Part shown: positions 21,048 to 33,300 of the stretch, one piece after another
Layout: each line of letters opens with the position of its first letter
How positions within the stretch are numbered: position 1 is the first letter of the stretch
NCBI GenBank assembly: GCA_907165135.1
Contig: OU015568.1
Span: 13,896,501 to 13,960,500 of the forward strand
Direction of reading: 5' to 3'
Source of the DNA: Oikopleura dioica
Taxonomy: Eukaryota > Chordata > Appendicularia > Copelata > Oikopleuridae
Length of the DNA stretch: 64,000 nt
Notes under the pieces: model-generated
Databases searched by the model: none
Told to the model about the DNA's origin: nothing
What the model saw: only the letters and a program-made list of their open reading frames with translations
Translations under genes and position numbers: made by a program

Positions 21048-22142
21048 ATGGCTTTGAAACGAGACTCCCTTGCCCAGTCTCAAAATACACAAGCCAAACG
21101 CAAGTTCAAGAAATTTAAAATGCCTTCCCAGGGAGCAACTACCAACCTTGACTGCCACTTCTTCCGAATGAATGACAGTGGCAAGGTAATGTTCCAACGG
21201 TATGTACTACCGTCAATCTTTGGAATTCACGTGCCAACAATCTTCCTTGACCCGAAATGGTCTCGACTACTCGATTTAACAGGAAGTATCCGGTATGCAA
21301 AAGAACGAGCCCTTGATCGACTGCAAAATCGGGCATTTCCTGAAGAAGCATTCGAAAGTATTATAGACTTTTGGAAAAACGAGTGCATGAAAGGGGAGTC
21401 CCTTCTTCGCTGGCAGACAAAGACGGCAGCTGTGGTTGAATTACTAAAGTCATTTAGGCCGATCCCGCAGTTTGCGAATGTGGTCATCAACAACTACGAA
21501 GAACACTTTTTAGCACGTCGAAAAGTCTGGCGGGAATTAGCTAACTATCCAAACTTTCAAATTGAACTTAAAGAAGCTAATTCCCTATTGGAGACTTTCC
21601 TGTCAGACTTACTCGCTAAGTTCGCCCTGCCTACCCAGTCCCAGAACCAACAAGATGAAGCCTTCTATAACGACTTAGATGACCAAGCGCAAGCAACGAT
21701 GACAACCGAGCGCAACCAGCCTGAGATGCCAGCTGCCCCACAGAATGATATGACTGAGCACCTGTCCAGACCCTTTGTGCCGATCTCGCCGACAACATCA
21801 GCCGCAACGTCTCTGTCGATGATGGAACATCCAAGAGCCCCGGATCCACAGCAACTGCCACCGACGACGTTCCCTACTAGCTCCAAAAAAGACATGGTCA
21901 CTCAGACTCAGTTGACAACTGATACCTCCCGGACGGCTAAGGCACCAGCCCAACCTCCAACGTCAGTTCCAGCGCTGAGTTATGGCCCGATGAGCTCCGC
22001 CCCGGACGTCCTTGGCAACCAAACACCTGGCGATCCGCCTCTTGACGACCCCTTTCCTTCAGCTCAATCTTCCAGCAACACTGACAGCGGCAACATGGTT
22101 GAAATGCTAGATGACAACTGGCGTGATCTGCTCTTTGGTTAA
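21048..22142 (+). CDS. Third retrotransposon ORF, unknown function, acidic C-terminal motif
   Basis: An uninterrupted 364-codon frame between the tandem repeats and the polypurine tract. Residues 1-30 are very basic (KRKFKKFKM, a possible nuclear signal). Residues about 35-190 look folded, with Trp, Phe and charged helices (RWQTKTAAVVELLKSF, ARRKVWRELANY). Residues 195-345 are Pro/Ser/Thr/Gln-rich and probably disordered. The last 13 residues, EMLDDNWRDLLFG, are acidic with bulky hydrophobics, as in transactivation segments. There is no signal peptide or TM helix, so this is not an envelope protein, unlike the env-like third ORF reported for some Tor elements. It is intact although gag-pol is broken, which hints at selection or at recent origin. 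I do not recognise the family. Confidence 0.7.
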   Translation: MALKRDSLAQSQNTQAKRKFKKFKMPSQGATTNLDCHFFRMNDSGKVMFQRYVLPSIFGIHVPTIFLDPKWSRLLDLTGSIRYAKERALDRLQNRAFPEEAFESIIDFWKNECMKGESLLRWQTKTAAVVELLKSFRPIPQFANVVINNYEEHFLARRKVWRELANYPNFQIELKEANSLLETFLSDLLAKFALPTQSQNQQDEAFYNDLDDQAQATMTTERNQPEMPAAPQNDMTEHLSRPFVPISPTTSAATSLSMMEHPRAPDPQQLPPTTFPTSSKKDMVTQTQLTTDTSRTAKAPAQPPTSVPALSYGPMSSAPDVLGNQTPGDPPLDDPFPSAQSSSNTDSGNMVEMLDDNWRDLLFG

Positions 22143-22168
22143 AATCAGGTGCAAAAGTCATAAATTCT

Positions 22169-22182
22169 AGGAGGGAGGGATT
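22169..22182 (+). other. Polypurine tract
   Basis: AGGAGGGAGGGA followed by TT directly before the 3' LTR, the standard plus-strand priming site of LTR retrotransposons. Confidence 0.85.
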
Positions 22183-22597
22183 TGTAGTGGATTAATATAT
22201 GCAAGTATGACTTCTGCAACAAAGTTGATTTCCGCCGCGCGCAATGGCCATAAAGCCATTAGCGCGCGCATTTCAAAACCACTACCACCCTCTGAATCCG
22301 CCACCACCTTCTGTCGTAAAGCGCACTCACCCGATTCCACCGCCACCCTCGGCTCGTGAGGCCCGATGAAAACTCGCCACCCGGAACGAAATGCTATAAA
22401 AAGAAGCACCCTTTTTACTCTGTGCCAGTCTGTACCAATCTGCGCCAACATCTATACCACAAATTTCTGAAAAACGAATACTGCTCCTACTGACTGTTCT
22501 GTCAGTACAATAAACGCTCCGTAGTTGTTTTCAACTACCCCCACAACAAAACGCCTTAGTCTCCAACATTTGTTATTGCATATATAAAAGCACTACA
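22183..22597 (+). repeat. 3' LTR (415 bp)
   Basis: Reads identical to the 5' LTR over all 415 bases, with the same terminal TGTAGTG / CACTACA, hairpin, TATA box and AATAAA. It ends 229 bases before the MuRF-like start codon. Confidence 0.95.
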
Positions 22598-22826
22598 TAA
22601 TTCTAGTTATACACATGTTCCTGACCTTGAATGATCACGTGGCTAATTTATCTATTCTCAAGATGATTTGAAAAGGCTTAGCTCCTTATCAGAGTCATCT
22701 GACGCAAGGCGCTCTGTCCCAAATACAGACAGTACAAAGCAGCAACTCCCCGAGCATCAAAATATACTTTTCGAGTACTTTTTCAACCATTAGAAACTAA
22801 AGAGATTGCGCGTTTAAAGAAGTTCT

Positions 22827-25645
22827 ATGGATAACAGCGGCCTTCCAGAAGACATAGAGCGACTGCTGTCGTGTCCTGTCTGCTTGGATGTTTTTACTCA
22901 GCCAGTTGTGATTCTTCCTTGCCAGCACAACTTGTGCCGAAAGTGTGCGGAAGACTGCTACGACCGTCGAGGACGCGTGGTTGGTCTAAGGTAGACTTTT
23001 TCTCTGGGAAATTGATTTCATCGAGTTCAGCGGTGGAAAGTTTCAATGTCCAACATGCCGTTACGAAGTTATGGTCGATCGGCATGGTGTCTATTCTCTC
23101 CCGCGTAATTTACTTGTTGAAAACTTGATCGAAATGTACGCGGTATGTCGAACTAGAAGTGTTTTGCGATAAAATAAACACAGTTTTTGCTTAGACTCAA
23201 ATCGCCAAGAAACAACAAGCGCCGCCAGAACCGCCAAAGCCAGAGCCTGTGCGCGAGCCGACTCCTCCTCCTGCGAACAGAGTGCCCCTTTGTGAGGACC
23301 ACGAGGATGAACGAATCAACGTCTTTTGTTTGTCCTGTCAGAAACCGACATGTTCAATGTGCAAAGTCTTCGGAAAACATCAGAATTGCGATGTTATTCC
23401 AATCAAAAAGGCCTACGACGACCAAAAGAATGAACTTCGAGAACATATGGCTCGACTTGGCTCTGGAATCGAACAGATTCAGACGGTCCAAGCTGATACA
23501 GATCATTTGCGTCAGAGTGTGGAAGCTGCATCTAAACGAGCCAAGCAAGAAGTCAACCAAGCTTTCCAGCAACTTTGCGCTCTACTTGAGAAGCGGAAAA
23601 CTGCGATGATCGCGAGAATTCAGGTATAATACCAGTATATATTCAGGTATATAAAATATATTTTAATGAGTTTTTTATTATGAAAATGTTAATAGGAAGA
23701 CGTTAACGAGCGAATTGGAATTTTATCCGACATGTCGACGAGCTACAAAAAGCAACGGGACGAAATCCAGAAAGTCATGAATGATGGCTTAAAGTTGACC
23801 GAAGAGCAAGAGGCGACTGTCTTCTTGACAAAGTCTCGAACGATGATCAACAAAGTTGTGAACCAAGCTCGTGCGATGACTGAGATTCGTCCACCACAGT
23901 CAATCGTTCCAGAGCTGAAGCCATATAAAATCGATTTTGCTCGTTATCATCAGGTGCTAATAAAAATAAAACAATTTTAATGAGGATATGAAATTAAAGA
24001 TCTGCAGCCAAATCGACTTCGATAACGGGCAACGACCAGCCCAGCGCCCTGATTCCGCTCGATCTCGACTTCCATCAAATCACTCCAACAGTGACTTGAG
24101 CTGCATCCCTGGTCTTGCCCGACCACCACCGATTCCAGCGCCTACGGACGACGAGCTCTCAAATTTCCGTGCCATGGCCGACGCTTTAAAGCAGGCTGAA
24201 GACGGCTCTGGCGTATGATCCCTCACTCCGTACAGTAACATCCTACTCATCTTTACTAACCCTTTTTCATAACCCATCTCACAATGAACGGAATTTATTA
24301 TTTATTCTTACTAGAATTTAGAAACCAAACAATTCATCATCGAAATCTATTATTCAAAAGAAGATCCAATAGTCAAAAATCCAAGTGCAATTCAAAATAT
24401 CCCCATTGTCGCCCAAACAGAAGCTCAGAAGCTAGCCGAGGAGCAAGAGTCAGCGAAGTCGAATGAAGATGAGTACACTTACGAAGAAGTTGAAGTTGAG
24501 GAACTTGTCACTGACTCTGAAGGTCTTTATTGATTTTCAAAGAATATATTCAACTTGATTAGGTGAAGACAACGAAGAACCACCTAGTACAGCTCCGATA
24601 TCAGAGCATCCAATAACGGAAACAGACGATCAAATACCGGATTATGTTTTGGAATCGAGTCAAGCATCACGAATTTCTCTTCCTCGACCGCAGCAAAATG
24701 AAGATGAACGAGCATCTGTTGACTCTGGTGCAGTACAAGAAGCAATCGAAGCCTCCATTGAGGCCATTAATGAAGCTCGTAAGATAAGATTGCATTGATT
24801 TGAGTGTGATTTTAAATTAAGATCGGGATGGAAATCAAAGTTCCCGGGCTGATATGGCTGATGATGAAAATACTGAGTCAGATAGGTTGATAAACACTTA
24901 TTTTTACAGATCTGAATGAGAAAATTAAGCGCTTCGACAGAATACGAAGAAATAGAAATTGAAGTCACTGACTCAGAATACGAATCCGAATCGAATCCGG
25001 AATCTGAAGCTTCTGACTTTCAAAGCGCCAAGTCCAAGCTCGAAGAATCTCAAACTAATAATCTTGCCAAAGATTCAGAAGAAAATGACTCGGCGAATAA
25101 AGATGCCACCGACTCAACGTCAGATTCGAATTCAAAACCGTCGATTATTTACCACCCTGCTCAAAACGATGCTCGTAGTGGTATGTAAATAATTTCTTAT
25201 TAATTATTCTTAAATAACGTTTGAGAATCTTCTGGTGAATACGAAGAAATTGAGCTTGAAATCGAAGTAACCGATTCTGAAGCCTCTGATTCCGAAGACG
25301 CAGCTCAACTCGAAGACGAGGTTAAGTTTACATTCGCTTTTTCATTATTAAATCATAGAATAGGAATCGAACGATGTGAGTCTCGCTTCAGTTTCGCTCT
25401 GCCACGATACAAGCAAAGACGAAGCCAGCGACGAAGAGTTTCCACAATCAGCGCCAGCTCCAAAAGCCTCCGCCCCAATACCAATTTCAATGTCGAAAGC
25501 AAGCTCTACTTCAAATTTAGCCTCCTCATCTCCTCGTCTCCGCGGCTGGCTTTCCTCCGCTTCTCCCGGGCGATTAGACGGTGACATATACGAAAAGCGA
25601 GTTCACCCTGTCAAAACAAGAAAAAGAACCAACACTGGGCCTTAA
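22827..25645 (+). CDS. TRIM63: Muscle RING-finger protein (MuRF, TRIM63/54/55-like) with long acidic tail
   Basis: At least nine exons. The N-terminus is a RING split by one intron ([21 protein letters not shown], then [10 protein letters not shown]) and the MuRF family signature [23 protein letters not shown]-box 2 follows ([32 protein letters not shown]), then a coiled coil and a COS-like segment ([15 protein letters not shown]). MuRFs are sarcomere-bound ubiquitin ligases that control muscle protein turnover. Vertebrate MuRFs end in a short Glu-rich tail; here it spans at least five exons and about 300 residues. It contains three copies of an EYEEIE-like motif followed by VTDSE, then a Ser/Ala-rich end. 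One exon border near 24207 needs a GC-AG intron or lacks one base. The fresh retrotransposon LTR sits immediately upstream. Confidence 0.9.
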
Positions 25646-25949
25646 CCTTATTGAATCTTCTTTTTGAATAAAATATTTCATGCTGTATTGAACTCAAATA
25701 AAATATAATTTACGATTTGGGTCAGCTAATTAGATCAGTGAACTGCATATAATAAGATGAAAACCGCCTTACAAGCAGTTCAATACCTGTAACAGAAAAT
25801 GAACATTTCATTCCTACAAATATAAAGAACACGTATTGAGCACAAATATATTATTTACTGCCATGAAACGAGATGACTAAAAAGCATTCTGATAGAATTA
25901 CATCAGTGCAATATAATTTTTCTGATTTACAGGGAACACGAAATAAAAG

Positions 25950-26427
25950 CTCTTTTTGTCTTCAAACGTGTTTTCTGACTGCAAGATAAAGGCTTTTCAA
26001 GATGTATGGAGAACTTTGAAGCTTCTTGAAAGAGACGGGATTATAAACGAAAAACTGAATTTAAAAGTAAGGAAAAATAAAATGCATCTTATTTCGCTTT
26101 GGACGAATACTTAAGTCTTAATCGTCTCTCTTCTTTGACAGATAGGCAGCTTAATATTCAGTTCATTTATGAAGTCGAAAGCGCCGTGATTTATGTTTTC
26201 CATAATTCGAACCCTAGATGGCGTGATGTCGTCTTATGTGGCCAAGGCTACGCGCGGCTGGTGACGAGCAAGAAACCCAAGATTATAATTTCTCGCGAAT
26301 TCGGAATCTGCCTAATTTATTCGGAGAAGTGAAGGGTGTTCGCCTTGTTGATATCGCCTGTCATTCTTTTCAATATTTTTTGATCGGTCCAGCCACCAAA
26401 GAGAAAGAAGGCGAGAGCCACTATTGA
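25950..26427 (+). pseudogene. RCC1-repeat-like fragment with a frame break
   Basis: Two exons are suggested (25950 to about 26067, then from 26141). The second reads VVLCGQGYARL in one frame, then after a -1 shift near 26265 continues with GDEQE, GEVKGVRLVDIACHSFQYFLIG. Together this resembles one RCC1 propeller blade. One base missing at the GG of the break would explain it. No start codon or second blade was found, so this is either a decayed gene, a small gene with an assembly error, or the end of a longer gene. Confidence 0.35.
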
Positions 26428-26496
26428 GAAGAAATATTGGAATAAAGAACTGTCGTTTCTCAAAGAAGTGCTCTAATCAGGCTTAGAAATAGAGAG

Positions 26497-28626
26497 ATGG
26501 AACAAGATACGTTTTTTGAAATGAAGGTGGGAGTTATTATTTTGATGCAAATTTTATTAAAAGTTGAATGTAAGAAACAAATTTACTGCAAATTTATCAC
26601 AACTAAGGGGATAAGGTTGCATTATTTTTAATGCGGTCGATCCAGCTTGACTTTGAAGTGACAAAGCAGCATAAAATAAATCCTCCATAGATATTAAAGT
26701 CGTTAATTATTTAAAAGATTTGGACATAATAAGACATAAATTGACTATTGAGAATGGTTTTCCATGGTTTTAGAATACGACCCTTGAAGAAAATGGAGCT
26801 GATATTGTTGTTGGAGACCTATCGTTTATGAATAATGGAGGACAGAATTTTTCGGATATTCTTGTCGGTGGCTTTCCTTTCGAAAATCAGACTGATCTGT
26901 TGGAGAAGTTATATTCAAGTCAAGAAATTGTGAGTTTCGAAGAGTTTGTTTACTCCAAGCTTAATGATATTAAATGGCAGCATATAAAATTAACCCCTAG
27001 CGACAACTGAATTTGTCTGTTACCCTTTATTCAATCGTCTACTCTGTCATCTTTGTTTTTGGAATAATACTAAATGGTCTCGCTGTCTACCGTCTTATAA
27101 GCGCAAAACAGTTTTCAATGCTCAGCCAGGTAAGAGCATAATTAGTCTTAGACTTTTTGCGACTAAGAGAGTCTCATTCCTAATTTACAGTTTATTCCGC
27201 TCAACTTGGCCATTGGGGACGGAATTATGCTACTGTTTCTTCCATTCGAGATAAGCCGGATAAGAATGGAAAACGTATGGCTTTTCGGGGATTTCTTTTG
27301 TCGGGCGTTTAATATGGTGAGGATTAGTGCCGATTTTGTGTCTTCTTTAATCATGTGTGATTAAATCATTGTTTTTCCATTTGAATCACGGTATTAATTA
27401 AAAAATATAGAAGTTCAAAAATGAAACGATCAACGGATAGTGACTCTTTTAACCTTTTAGATGCCCCATATTATCATGTTTGTTTCGATTTATCTGCTGA
27501 CTTTATTAGCATTTGATTGCGGGTGCGTAAATAAGTCAGTCCTAATATGAGCTTCATTTCTATAACTTGCGGTAATTAACATGCAAGAGAGTGGTCGACT
27601 TTTGCACCCTGATTTACAGATCGATATGCAACGATGATGAACAACAGTATTACCCGCGTTGTGCGAGGGTGGAAGCAGGACAAGAAATTCTGCCTCACGG
27701 TAACCTTGTTGGCTTGGTGCGCTGGATTCTGCACCTCACTGCCTGTTATTTTCAACAGTACCTATGTGCCAGCACAAAATGGGACTCACGCTGTTTGTGG
27801 GGTTCAATGGGTAGGTTGCTTAACATAAACAAGTTTCGAGTAAAATTTTCAGAGAGCATCAGAAGAAACTTTTAGTGGAGACGAATGCATGATGATTAAT
27901 GGCCATAAAATCTCTCCCAGTGCTGCCTTCTGTCGATGTGGTCTAACTGTAAGATCAAAGGAAGATTTTTCAAGCTCAGTGATTTTTAGGGAACTGAAGA
28001 GATGTTTCGGATATTCACGTTTATCCTCACATTCGTCATTCCCCTCATTTCGATATCGTTCTTTTACATGTCCATCTGGAGAACAGTGTTTATTTCTGAG
28101 CGCAATATTTCAGCCCGCAGCATCAAATCTGCATCCAGCTCCGTCAAGCACACCTATAATCTGGGATTTCATAATATCCTCTATTGCTCGTTAATTTGCT
28201 ACGCAACATAATTGCATGAGAAAATTGCCTAGTTTTAGATTAATCCCAGCGATCAGAAAATCACTAAATGTTTTATTTGTGACGATTTTGCTTGTTTTGG
28301 CTTATCTTATTTGTTGGAGTCCTTATCATTTTACTTATATTTCTATCGTTTTAGGAGACGGCTAAAAACTTATATTTTTTAAATCAAGATGGGAAATCTT
28401 CTAGCCCTTCTTAGGACTCATGAAAAATACATCGCCAAACTTGTGCACAAGACTTCAAAACACTCATCAAATGTATGCGATGCTTCATTTCAATTCGCTC
28501 TATCAAAATTCTAGGCTTCTTTGGTCGAATCGATTAATCAATCCTATTCTTTATACCTTTTTTACGAACGACGTAAGAAAACGTTTACGACAAAACTTTG
28601 CTGGATTCCTCAGGACAGGGTCTTAA
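26497..28626 (+). CDS. Class A (rhodopsin-like) GPCR, probably peptide-type
   Basis: Multi-exon gene. The first exon (26497-26526) starts MEQDTFFEMK; the second begins at 26774 and carries N-glycosylation sites (NTT, NFS, NQT). A strong GTGAGT donor near 26931 splices to TM1 (SVIFVFGIILNGLAVYRL, with the GN-like motif). TM2 is PLNLAIGDGIMLLFLP; TM3 ends in D-C-D-R-Y-A, the DRY motif being assembled across an intron. TM4 and an extracellular loop 2 with Cys follow, then TM5 (FILTFVIPLISISFFYMSIW), TM6 (LAYLICWSPYHFTY) and TM7 (NPILYTFF, the NPxxY motif). CWSPYHF and the loop pattern fit somatostatin, galanin or allatostatin-type peptide receptors; the ligand cannot be named. Exon joins between TM5 and TM7 are approximate. 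Confidence 0.85.
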
Positions 28627-30319
28627 TATCAGTAATTAATCTGTTTTACAGTTAGGTATGGCGATTCGGCTCAAAATATCTAAATAAGCGCCCTAAAATC
28701 GTACAAATCTGCTTTTCGGTTTCAGCAGAAAATAACCTAAATTTGTGGACCCCAAATTACCCCCTAACTGTGATTTTATTTTGGCTAAAAATATAAAAAG
28801 AGCCTTGCTAAGAAGAGCTATACCGAAGGTAAGCGCATGTCTGTTATTTCTTTGAGTTGTCCAGAATTTTTAGAAATCAAAAAGTTCAATGTCGTTACTG
28901 ACCGACGCGGGCAGTACTCGTATCACATGTGGGACATAAACTGTGTCATAAGACTTGATTCGATACTCGGCGAGAGTATGAGCTTCATCTCATTCTAGTG
29001 CATGGAAATGTTATAGAGCTCATTTCTGCAGCAGTATCTCGTCATCAAATCGCGCCGCAAAGTAACTAATCCAGGCTTCTTCAGATTTGTTCACGCAAAT
29101 CTAGTGAAATCAAAATGCCTCCATCGCCAAACATCACCGCCAACACTTACATTTAATTCTATCAGAGACGCTTTCGCTCTAGAATTTATTCAATCCACCT
29201 TCAAACTAACATGTGACAAAACAGCTTATTTATTTTAGTCTTCTGCTTCGGAAGATAACAGTTTCTGAGAGTCAGTTCATCATTTAATTCTAATACGGAC
29301 TCCTGAAGTTTATCTTTGAAGTATTTTGAGTTCAATTTTATTCATTCGTCGTAGCATTGCTTGAATAATAATTGAGAAAATACTTAACTAACACGACTAA
29401 TACTAATGTACTATTGTCGGTTTAAAACTACGTTTTTCAATAGCATTTCGAGGAGGATCAGTCAGAGCCACCGATTGTTAGAGAAATGAACTCAAAAGCT
29501 TCACGAGACACAGATTTGGATTACATTCAGTAGTAAAATATTGCTAGAGAAAATGACTCAACTTTATGTTACAATTATTTTTCCCTTCTTACCGAGTTCA
29601 CGTTGCCTTATGTGCAGACACAAAAAAGGCAGAATAAATTGATTCCTTGTTTATTTAATTTCTCCTTCGAACTACAACGGAAGTTTATTATAAGAGCCTC
29701 GATCTTGAAGTCAATAGCTCACTCCCATTTGGAAGTTCCATGGAAGTACTTTTCTCTCGACCCGAGAGGGCCTTGGGCCGGCAGGAGATGCTCAAAAACC
29801 AAAAGAATTTGCATTTGTTTCTTAGTAAAACATTTCGTCTTTTCAGGAGCCCTTGTTCATGCTCCCGCAAATTCACGTTCTACCGTTGGTACCGTATTGG
29901 CAGTGTTTTTGGCATTCTGGAAAGTGAGCAGTCTAACAACACCCGATTTTCGTAAGGGAGCTGGGAATAATTAAATCATAATTTATCTTGGTTACGTCAA
30001 CCATTGAATGAAGCATAATATTCCTTTGGAAGCAAGTTGTTTCGGAAAAAACAAATGATCAAACGATCGTGTTGGTCTTTAAATTGTGAAACAAAGATAA
30101 AATTAAAAGATTGGAATTCTGATCGTAACCAATGTTTTAATTCGGAACATGGACCACGTTGACGTGAGGCGCGCCCACTGCCTTAATCTCCGACAACAAG
30201 TACTGAAAAGGGTCAACGTGCGCACCCCCCCACCTAGTGCCCAGCGACTCCATGACCCACATAAAAGAAGGGTTGGAAAGATTTGAGATTATAGATAGAA
30301 AAGCACGGCGATAAGAAAG
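28627..30319. other. 1.7-kb intergenic region, no gene seen
   Basis: AT-rich. A 123-codon frame at 29603-29974 looks non-coding. The last 150 bases are the promoter of the repeat gene: a C-rich stretch, then CATAAAAG about 40 bases upstream of its ATG. Confidence 0.4.
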
Positions 30320-33300
30320 ATGAAGCTTTCAGTAGCTGTCCTTTCTGCTGTTTACGCTAAGAGAGAACCAGAGTAAGTTTATCAAGCTTGTTATAATTAA
30401 TCGATTATATTTCGTACTTTATTTTTTTTCAATATCAAGGACTAAGTCATAAGCATTTTTTTCATGACAAATTTCGAGTAAATACTAATGATAAATATAT
30501 CAAGAAATTATCTTAGTGCCGATCGTCGCCTCGAGAAAATCAGAGGAAAAGCGGCTGACTTCAAATCTTTCGCAGAAAACAATCATTTCGTAAGCGCAAA
30601 GCGTCTCGTCGCTCTCAACGATCGAGTTGATCGACTAATCGCCGACGTCGAATCCATCAATGTCTCTGCTTGCCCCGTTCCCGGAGTAGAAGAGGGCAAA
30701 TTCGCCGATGAAGAGGACTTCAGCGAGCTCTGTGATGCTTCGGGCAAGTTTCCGTCGATGGTCCGCTCCTATGCTCGCACGTTCGGCTGCCAAGATGGTT
30801 TCAAAAGGAAGAACTTCCTAAATAGACTCGTCAATCGAACTCACAAGTTGAAGAAAAAAACGAGAAAAGCTGCTAGATGCGAGGCTCCTGCCCCAGTCAC
30901 AACAGCAACTACCATCGTCACCGGCACTCCACACACCGAAGCTCCAATGCTTGAAATGTGCGACAAAGACCACCACGCTGTTTGCGAGCCACTGACCAAT
31001 TCCGAAATCTACTTCGAGAATCAGTGGACCTGCAGAAACTGCTTCCGAGTACGAGCGACTTACGGCCAAAACTCAGGCTTCAAATTCAACCCGGCAAAAG
31101 GCGATTTCGTAAGCGTTCGATTTACCGAACCGGTCATTTGGCAAACATTCAACCATCCAGTCGAAAAGGTGACCGAAGTTGGTGATGATAACACATGGAA
31201 GATCGATTTTAAACATGACGGAAATTTCATGAGCGGAATGATCTTCGAGGGAAATCTGCAAACCTCAGATGACGATCTTCACGTTGACGGAAACTGGATC
31301 ATTGAGGCGGCTGAGCAATGCAAATGCAAAGAAGGTCCCCCACCACCACCTCCATGCTCACTTTCAGATCCCTGCGAAGGCAAACCTGACTGTGAGACCT
31401 TCATCAACGCCTGCGCCGTTACTCCATCGCGAAATAACCGTATCGCCACGATAGACGGTTCGGCTGGATATGTCGTATCCGCGGAAGTCCAGTGTGGCGA
31501 AAGCTCTGGTGCTTGGGGCGGTATTGTCCATATCAACACAGGCACGAGCAGAGAAGTGTTTGGTGACAGATATTTCACGTTGTGGGCCCGACCTGATGGT
31601 GGAATTAAATTTAATGCTCCTCTGAAGGTATGTTTGTTGCTAATTTTTTCGTAAAATATTTTGCGTAAGAGTAAGATCAGTCCGCTAAGCAAATATTTAA
31701 GGATAACGGTGAGTTCCACGAGGTTGAATACAATCCGTCCTGCACTCCAGGAGAATGGAATACATACACTGTCGCTCAAGAATACGTCGACAACGTGCTC
31801 GAGCTTTCCATCTCCGTCAACGGAGAAGTTCTTGGAACACACGTTGTTCCAGCTGATAATGCTTTCGAAGGAGAACTTTTCGTCGAAGTCGCAGGCGATT
31901 ACCATCCTGCTGCTGATACTTTCAAAGTGCGAAATTTCTACCATCAGAAACTTCAAGAGCCAACTGGCCGCTGCGACGCACCAGTTGATCCATGCGATGG
32001 TGACGATTCCTGCGACGCACTCGTTGATAACTGCCCGATTAGACCCATGTGGTCTAATCTTCTCGGAGAAGTCGATGGTGATGCTGTTTACTCAGCATCC
32101 GTTGATGTTTTCTGCAAGAAAACTTCTGGACACGGCTGGCAGAACGTCGTACATATGACGCAGGGCACCAACCGGGATCAATTCGGTGATCGATATTTGA
32201 CGATTTGGCAACACGCTGATGGACGACTCAAACTCAACGGTCCACTCAAGGGCAACACTGAATTCCACGAAGTTGAATACTATGTCGACTGCGATGACAA
32301 CTCGTGGACAAACATTGCTATTGCTCAGACTCAACTTGAAGGCGGTCTTTTGGAATTGAGCATGTATCAGGACGGCGATCTTCTTGGCTCGCACCGTCTT
32401 CATTCCAGAGATGCATACTCTGGTCCAATCAAGGTGTATGCTTCGAATCCGTTCATGCCTCCCGCCGAATTTTTCAAGATTCGAAATTTCGTCCATCGAT
32501 CTGCTCCATATGAAGATAACTGCGTAGGCTCTGATCCATGCGACGGCATTGCTGATTGCGAAACTTTCGTTGATTCTTGCGCGATCGCTCCGTGGCGAGG
32601 AACCCGACTCGCGGACACCTCGGCCCACGAGCAGTACAAGATCTCCGCTGAAGTCTTCTGCACTGACCGAGTTGCATCTAATTGGGAAAACGTTCTCCAT
32701 GTTCACACTGGAACCAACCGAGAAAACTTCGGCGATCGATACTTCACCATTTGGAAGCAAGGAGGACATGCAGACAAAATTAGAATTGTCGCACCTGCCT
32801 TTGACAATCCGAATTATGAGCTCAATGCTTACGTTGACTGCGCTCCAGGATGGCACACATTCACTGTCCAGCAATCAAAACTCGACCAACACCAAATGAA
32901 TCTCGAGATCATTTTCGATGGAGAAGTTGTCGAATCTCAAGCTGTTCACAAAAATGATCTTTACGACGGTCAAATTTTCGTTGATGTCTCTAACGAATTT
33001 GCTTGGCCAGCTGCATACGATCATCTTGTTAGAAATTTCTACCATCAAGACATTGCTTGTGCAGATCCCTGCTTTGGAAAAGAGAATTGCGAGACGATTG
33101 TTAACGAATGCGAGATCTTCCCGGCCCGAAACCAGCAGCTTACAACAGTTGAAGCGTCTTTGAACTTTAAGACTTCAGCTGATGTTCTTTGCGACCATGA
33201 TGTAATTAGTGGCCAATACACAAATATTCTTCATATTACCGGCGGTGGTAATGTTGGCGAAGTTGGTGATCGAACATTTGGTATCTGGCGACGACCAAAC

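Larger units (their letters stand above)
14317..22597 (+). mobile_element. Ty3/gypsy-type LTR retrotransposon with identical LTRs
   Basis: An 8,281-bp element bounded by two 415-bp LTRs that I read as identical. Each LTR begins TGTAGTG and ends CACTACA (7-bp terminal inverted repeat). The flanking tetranucleotide TAAT is duplicated at 14313-14316 and 22598-22601. Order: LTR, possible primer site, gag, protease, RT, RNase H, integrase, tandem repeats, a third ORF, polypurine tract, LTR. Integrase after RNase H marks the Ty3/gypsy class; the third ORF after pol recalls the Tor elements of Oikopleura. Identical LTRs mean a very recent insertion, yet gag-pol is broken in up to nine places. The element lies between the receptor gene and the MuRF gene, 229 bases before the MuRF ATG. 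Confidence 0.93.

Noticed and set aside
21048-22142. Third retrotransposon ORF as an envelope gene
   Set aside because: No signal peptide, no TM helix, no Cys pattern or cleavage site; the protein looks nuclear or cytosolic.
29603-29974. 123-codon plus-strand open frame in the 1.7-kb gap
   Set aside because: No start context, no recognisable motif, and an overlapping minus-strand frame of similar length.
31279-32874. Long antisense open frames (31279-31956, 32092-32874) opposite the repeat gene
   Set aside because: They are mirror frames of a highly repetitive, codon-biased exon; they have no introns, no start context and no protein-like composition.
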